Below the pieces are notes generated by a model. The model ran no database searches, was not told where the DNA came from, and saw only the letters and a program-made list of their open reading frames with translations. Below, in pieces: positions 61,078 to 64,000 of a stretch of 64,000 nucleotides of DNA (position 1 is its first letter; the number at the start of each line of letters is the position of its first letter). The stretch comes from Flavobacterium soli DSM 19725 (GTDB lineage: Bacteria > Bacteroidota > Bacteroidia > Flavobacteriales > Flavobacteriaceae). The position numbers were made by a program, and so were the translations under genes. The stretch spans positions 124,001-188,000 of the forward strand of contig NZ_AUGO01000003.1 in the NCBI RefSeq assembly GCF_000422705.1, read 5' to 3'.

Positions 61078-61992
61078 TTGAAACAAACTTTCTACAGTAA
61101 CGGAAAACTGCTGATTACAGGAGAATATGTAGTTCTCGATGGCGCCAAGGCTTTTGCTTTACCAACAAAATTTGGACAAAACTTGGTTATCGAAGAAAAA
61201 GATGGAAAAAAAATAACATGGAAAAGTTTCGACAAAGATGGCACTCTTTGGTTTGATGACACCATTACATTTCAAGAAATTATCGATGGGCCTCAAAAAG
61301 AGCAAGAAGATTCTATTAAAAAAACATTAATTGGCATCTTGCATCAAGCCTATTTATTGAATGGGAATTACATAAATATTGCAGAAGGTTATCACGTAAC
61401 CACCGAACTCTCTTTTCCTAAATTTTGGGGTTTGGGAACCTCATCCACTTTAATTAACAATATTGCACAATGGGCAAATTGTGACGCATTCGAACTTTTA
61501 AACAACAGTTTTGGAGGAAGCGGTTATGATATTGCTTGTGCTCAAAATAACACTCCTATTCTCTATCATCTTGAGAACGCAAAACCAATCGTTGAGCAAG
61601 TGATTTTTGAGCCCGACTTTAAAGATCAATTATACTTTGTATACCTGAATCAAAAACAAAGCAGTAAAGCGGCAATTGCTTCCTATTATGCCAAGCAAAA
61701 CAATTTATCGAAAGCCATTAACCATTTGGAAAAAATTACAGAAAAGATACTGTTATCAGATGATTTAAAAATCTTCGCCCATGAATTGGAAAAACATGAA
61801 ATCATCATGAGTGATATTTTAGAAATGCAAACAGTAAAGGAACGTTTTTTTTCCGATTTTAAAGGTGTAATTAAAAGCCTTGGAGCTTGGGGAGGCGACT
61901 TTGTTCTTGTTGCTTCAAAAGAAAATCCATCCTTATATTTCAAGGAAAAAGGGTTTACCACCATTCTTTCCTACAATGAAATGATATTATAA
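61078..61992 (+). CDS. GYDIA-type GHMP kinase
   Basis: 304 aa starting with TTG at 61078, four bases after the HMGR stop; no ATG is available upstream and the family opening (FYSNGKLLITGEYVVLDGAKAFALPT) follows at once. FWGLGTSSTL (116-125) is the phosphate-binding GHMP motif, and GGSGYDIACA (146-155) names the subfamily. It is probably a mevalonate-pathway kinase, given the coupled HMGR gene, but the substrate is not shown. Confidence 0.88.
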   Translation: MKQTFYSNGKLLITGEYVVLDGAKAFALPTKFGQNLVIEEKDGKKITWKSFDKDGTLWFDDTITFQEIIDGPQKEQEDSIKKTLIGILHQAYLLNGNYINIAEGYHVTTELSFPKFWGLGTSSTLINNIAQWANCDAFELLNNSFGGSGYDIACAQNNTPILYHLENAKPIVEQVIFEPDFKDQLYFVYLNQKQSSKAAIASYYAKQNNLSKAINHLEKITEKILLSDDLKIFAHELEKHEIIMSDILEMQTVKERFFSDFKGVIKSLGAWGGDFVLVASKENPSLYFKEKGFTTILSYNEMIL

Positions 61993-61995
61993 ATA

Positions 61996-62024
61996 AAAAA
62001 AATCCCGGATGAACCGGGATTTTT
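61996..62024. terminator. Bidirectional terminator between GHMP kinase and ppiD-like genes
   Basis: AAATCCCGG pairs perfectly with CCGGGATTT around ATGAA, with A run on the left and T run on the right. Confidence 0.88.
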
Positions 62025-62046
62025 CTTGAACTAATATATCAACTTC

Positions 62047-64000
62047 TTAATAAAATAATTTTCTATCATCTTCAATTTCAGCATCGGCTTTCAAAGCACC
62101 GATTACTCTTCCTGGAGCCGAAGCACTTTGTCCGCTCAATTTAGCTACATATTCTTTATAGTCTGTAATTGCTGGAGCTTTAGCAACGCTTTTTGGTTGT
62201 ACTACAAATACGCCAGAAAGACCTTCAATTGGAGCTGAAACTTTATTTGGAGCTAAAGCAAATGCAGTCCCTACTACTTTTTGCTCTTGACCAAATCCAG
62301 GTAAAACTGCATTTTCTAAAGTAGCATCAGCAACAGTTTGAACTGTACTTCCAGCAGCTTTTGCCATATCAGCCAAAGAACTACCTTTTAGTTTCGCTTT
62401 GATTAACTCGGCTTTTTTCTTGTTTTTCAATTTTGGTTCGATAGAAAGTCTTGCTTGATCGATTGCCATCAAACCTTCTTCATTCACTTTTTTCAATTTC
62501 ACGATTACGTGTCCAGCATTTGGCACTTCATATCTTTTTACATCACCAACGCTTGTTTTCTTGTCAAAAGCCCATTTAACGATTTGTCTTTGGTTTTGGA
62601 TAGGACCAAAACTTTCGTCCATCGCCTGTACTTTCACTGAAGGATTTACCGTCACTCCGCTAGCCTTTGCAACAGCAGCAAAATCTTTTTCAGCAGCTTC
62701 CATTTCGAAATTTACCGCTTTATTGTAAACTGCATTACTTGTAGCTTCAGAAGCATCAATTTTTCTAGCAATTGTAGCCAAACGAATTCCGTCTTGCTTA
62801 TCAGTTACATTAATGATATGGAAACCAAATTCTGTTTCAACCAAACCAATTTTTCCAATTGGATTACCAAATACGAAATCATTGAATTTTGGAGTCATTT
62901 GTCCTTTAGAAAAATAACCTAAATCTCCACCTTGTTGTTTTGAAGAATCATCAGAGTTAGTCATAGCCAACATCATGAAAGATGATGGATTTGCTTGAAC
63001 TTGAGCCAACAATTCATTAGCTTTAGCTTGAGCTTCTTCCTTTGTTCTTGTAACTGATGGATTCGCTCTCATTGCACCTTTGTAGGCCAAAAGGATATGA
63101 CTCGCTTTTGCATTGATACCAGCTTGTCTTCCCAGAGATTTACTAACTGCATAGTATCCATTGTAAAGATAAGGTCCGAAAACTTCTCCTTGTGGAAGGT
63201 TGTATAATTGTTCAGCATATTCTGCAGGCAAACTACTTTTTGCAACAAATGAAGAATCATAAGGAAGATCAGAATTTGCATTTACAAATTCAGCGATATT
63301 TGAAGCTGATCTAAAACCTGGCAAAGTATCGTTCTTTTGCGTTTCTTTATTGTATGTAACTTTTCCAGCAAGTACTTGCTCTACTTCTTTTTTCACTAAC
63401 TCTTCATCTTCTTTCGAAGCTTGGTCATTAATTACCACATATTCGATTTCACGAGTTTCGTCAGCTTTATATCTTTTTTCATTCTTTTTCATGAAATCAA
63501 CGATCTCTGAATCAGATATTTTCACTTCGCTATCTTTAATTGTAGAATAAGCAACAGCAACAAAATCAAAATTCACTTTGTTAGCTTCCATTTCATATTT
63601 CAATTTCGCTTCAGTATTTGTAGTGTAAACACCCGCTTTTAGAAGAGAACTATAGATTTGGAATTTTGCATTTAGTGCTGCATCCGGTCTTCTTGCATTG
63701 ATCATTGCAGCTTGCTCAGGATTTGCTTTAAAATATTCCTTAAATTTTGCAACATCAAAAACTCCAGCTTCGTTCAAGAACAAAGGATTTTGTCCGATAT
63801 CTTGACTTTGCTTCAGCACTTCGATGATATGGTCTTCACCAACTCTTAAACCTAATTTTTCGAATTCAGTATTTAATAAAGAAACCGTTACTTCTTGTTC
63901 CCAAGCTCTGTTTACGGCTTGAGCAGAAGTCATTCCTTGACCACCTTTCTCGATATTATCAACTTTAACTCTAAATTCGTCGAAAGGAATCTCGTTTCCG
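62047..64000 (-). CDS. PpiD/SurA-like peptidylprolyl isomerase, C-terminal ~650 aa (5' end outside window)
   Basis: The minus-strand frame stays open to the window edge: upstream of the internal ATG at 63933 it reads GNEIPFDEFRVKVDNIEKGG, so the gene continues beyond base 64000 and probably includes an N-terminal membrane anchor. SurA_N-like helices come first, then a parvulin domain (KASHILLAYKG, GGDLGYFSKGQMTPKFNDFVF, TEFGFHIINV) and a second, degenerate foldase-like region. Periplasmic chaperone helping outer-membrane protein folding. Convergent with the GHMP kinase gene. Confidence 0.92.
   Translation of the reverse strand, partial: GNEIPFDEFRVKVDNIEKGGQGMTSAQAVNRAWEQEVTVSLLNTEFEKLGLRVGEDHIIEVLKQSQDIGQNPLFLNEAGVFDVAKFKEYFKANPEQAAMINARRPDAALNAKFQIYSSLLKAGVYTTNTEAKLKYEMEANKVNFDFVAVAYSTIKDSEVKISDSEIVDFMKKNEKRYKADETREIEYVVINDQASKEDEELVKKEVEQVLAGKVTYNKETQKNDTLPGFRSASNIAEFVNANSDLPYDSSFVAKSSLPAEYAEQLYNLPQGEVFGPYLYNGYYAVSKSLGRQAGINAKASHILLAYKGAMRANPSVTRTKEEAQAKANELLAQVQANPSSFMMLAMTNSDDSSKQQGGDLGYFSKGQMTPKFNDFVFGNPIGKIGLVETEFGFHIINVTDKQDGIRLATIARKIDASEATSNAVYNKAVNFEMEAAEKDFAAVAKASGVTVNPSVKVQAMDESFGPIQNQRQIVKWAFDKKTSVGDVKRYEVPNAGHVIVKLKKVNEEGLMAIDQARLSIEPKLKNKKKAELIKAKLKGSSLADMAKAAGSTVQTVADATLENAVLPGFGQEQKVVGTAFALAPNKVSAPIEGLSGVFVVQPKSVAKAPAITDYKEYVAKLSGQSASAPGRVIGALKADAEIEDDRKLFY

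Overview
This window is a low-GC chromosomal segment from a member of the Bacteroidota, very probably Flavobacterium or a close relative in the Flavobacteriaceae. Four things point there: a type IX secretion cassette (CHU_C-type sorting domain protein, PorP/SprF, OmpA), a PorT-like protein beside ubiE, promoters of the Bacteroidetes type (TTTG - about 20 bases - TAnnTTTG, clearest before purH), and typical flavobacterial families (DUF5686, CBM48-like single domain protein, GYDIA-type GHMP kinase). Almost everything is chromosomal housekeeping. I see no integrase, transposase, phage module, rRNA, tRNA or CRISPR array.

Layout. 0-1 kb: tail of an unknown gene overlapping a deoxynucleoside kinase. 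1.2-4.8 kb: accessory run of small soluble proteins (SRPBCC, DUF4287/DUF5655, DUF1569, two VOC proteins, DUF1801). 4.8-5.4 kb: non-coding block with three 86-bp tandem repeats, a strong G-quadruplex motif and one copy of a dispersed element. 5.4-9.6 kb, minus strand: membrane pyrophosphatase with a Cys-rich tail, soluble pyrophosphatase, DNA glycosylase. 9.6-13.3 kb, minus: DUF5686 outer-membrane protein and pyruvate dehydrogenase E1 beta. 13.5-17.6 kb: etfBA, a BFN-UVR nuclease, a four-helix bundle protein, thyA. 17.7-25.5 kb: S9 prolyl peptidase, three POT-type transporters and a thioredoxin-like protein, which look like a peptide-scavenging unit. 25.5-30.9 kb, minus: comEC, NlpC/P60, lpxB, a small membrane protein, surE. 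31-33.3 kb: Prc/Tsp protease, followed by the decayed end of an OppC-like permease gene. 33.8-39.4 kb: T9SS-linked cassette. 39.5-45.7 kb: CBM48-like protein, 2TM protein, folA, ubiE, porT-like, SpoU methyltransferase, TamA-like Omp85 protein. 45.7-51.3 kb: fructose-bisphosphate aldolase, accD lacking the zinc-ribbon cysteines, DoxX, two orphan envelope proteins, purH. 51.4-58.9 kb: the mreB-mreC-mreD-mrdA-rodA elongasome cluster, split after mreB by a lipoprotein/DUF6705-like pair. 59-64 kb: a coiled-coil secreted protein, HMG-CoA reductase, GHMP kinase, and the C-terminal part of a PpiD/SurA-like foldase that runs off the window.

The genes mainly serve envelope building (Mre/Rod, LpxB, TamA, PorT, PpiD, NlpC/P60), pyrophosphate and nucleotide metabolism (PPases, dNK, ThyA, FolA, PurH), lipid and isoprenoid precursors (AccD, HMGR, GHMP kinase), electron transfer (EtfAB, UbiE) and peptide use (S9 peptidase and POT carriers).

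I found no clearly new multi-gene system. The strongest unexplained signals are non-coding: four copies of a roughly 112-bp hairpin element, the 86-bp tandem repeat with its adjoining G4 tract, and recurring ATCTAAA-type palindromes. Next come the pair inserted in the mre cluster, the zinc-ribbon loss in AccD and the HppA tail.
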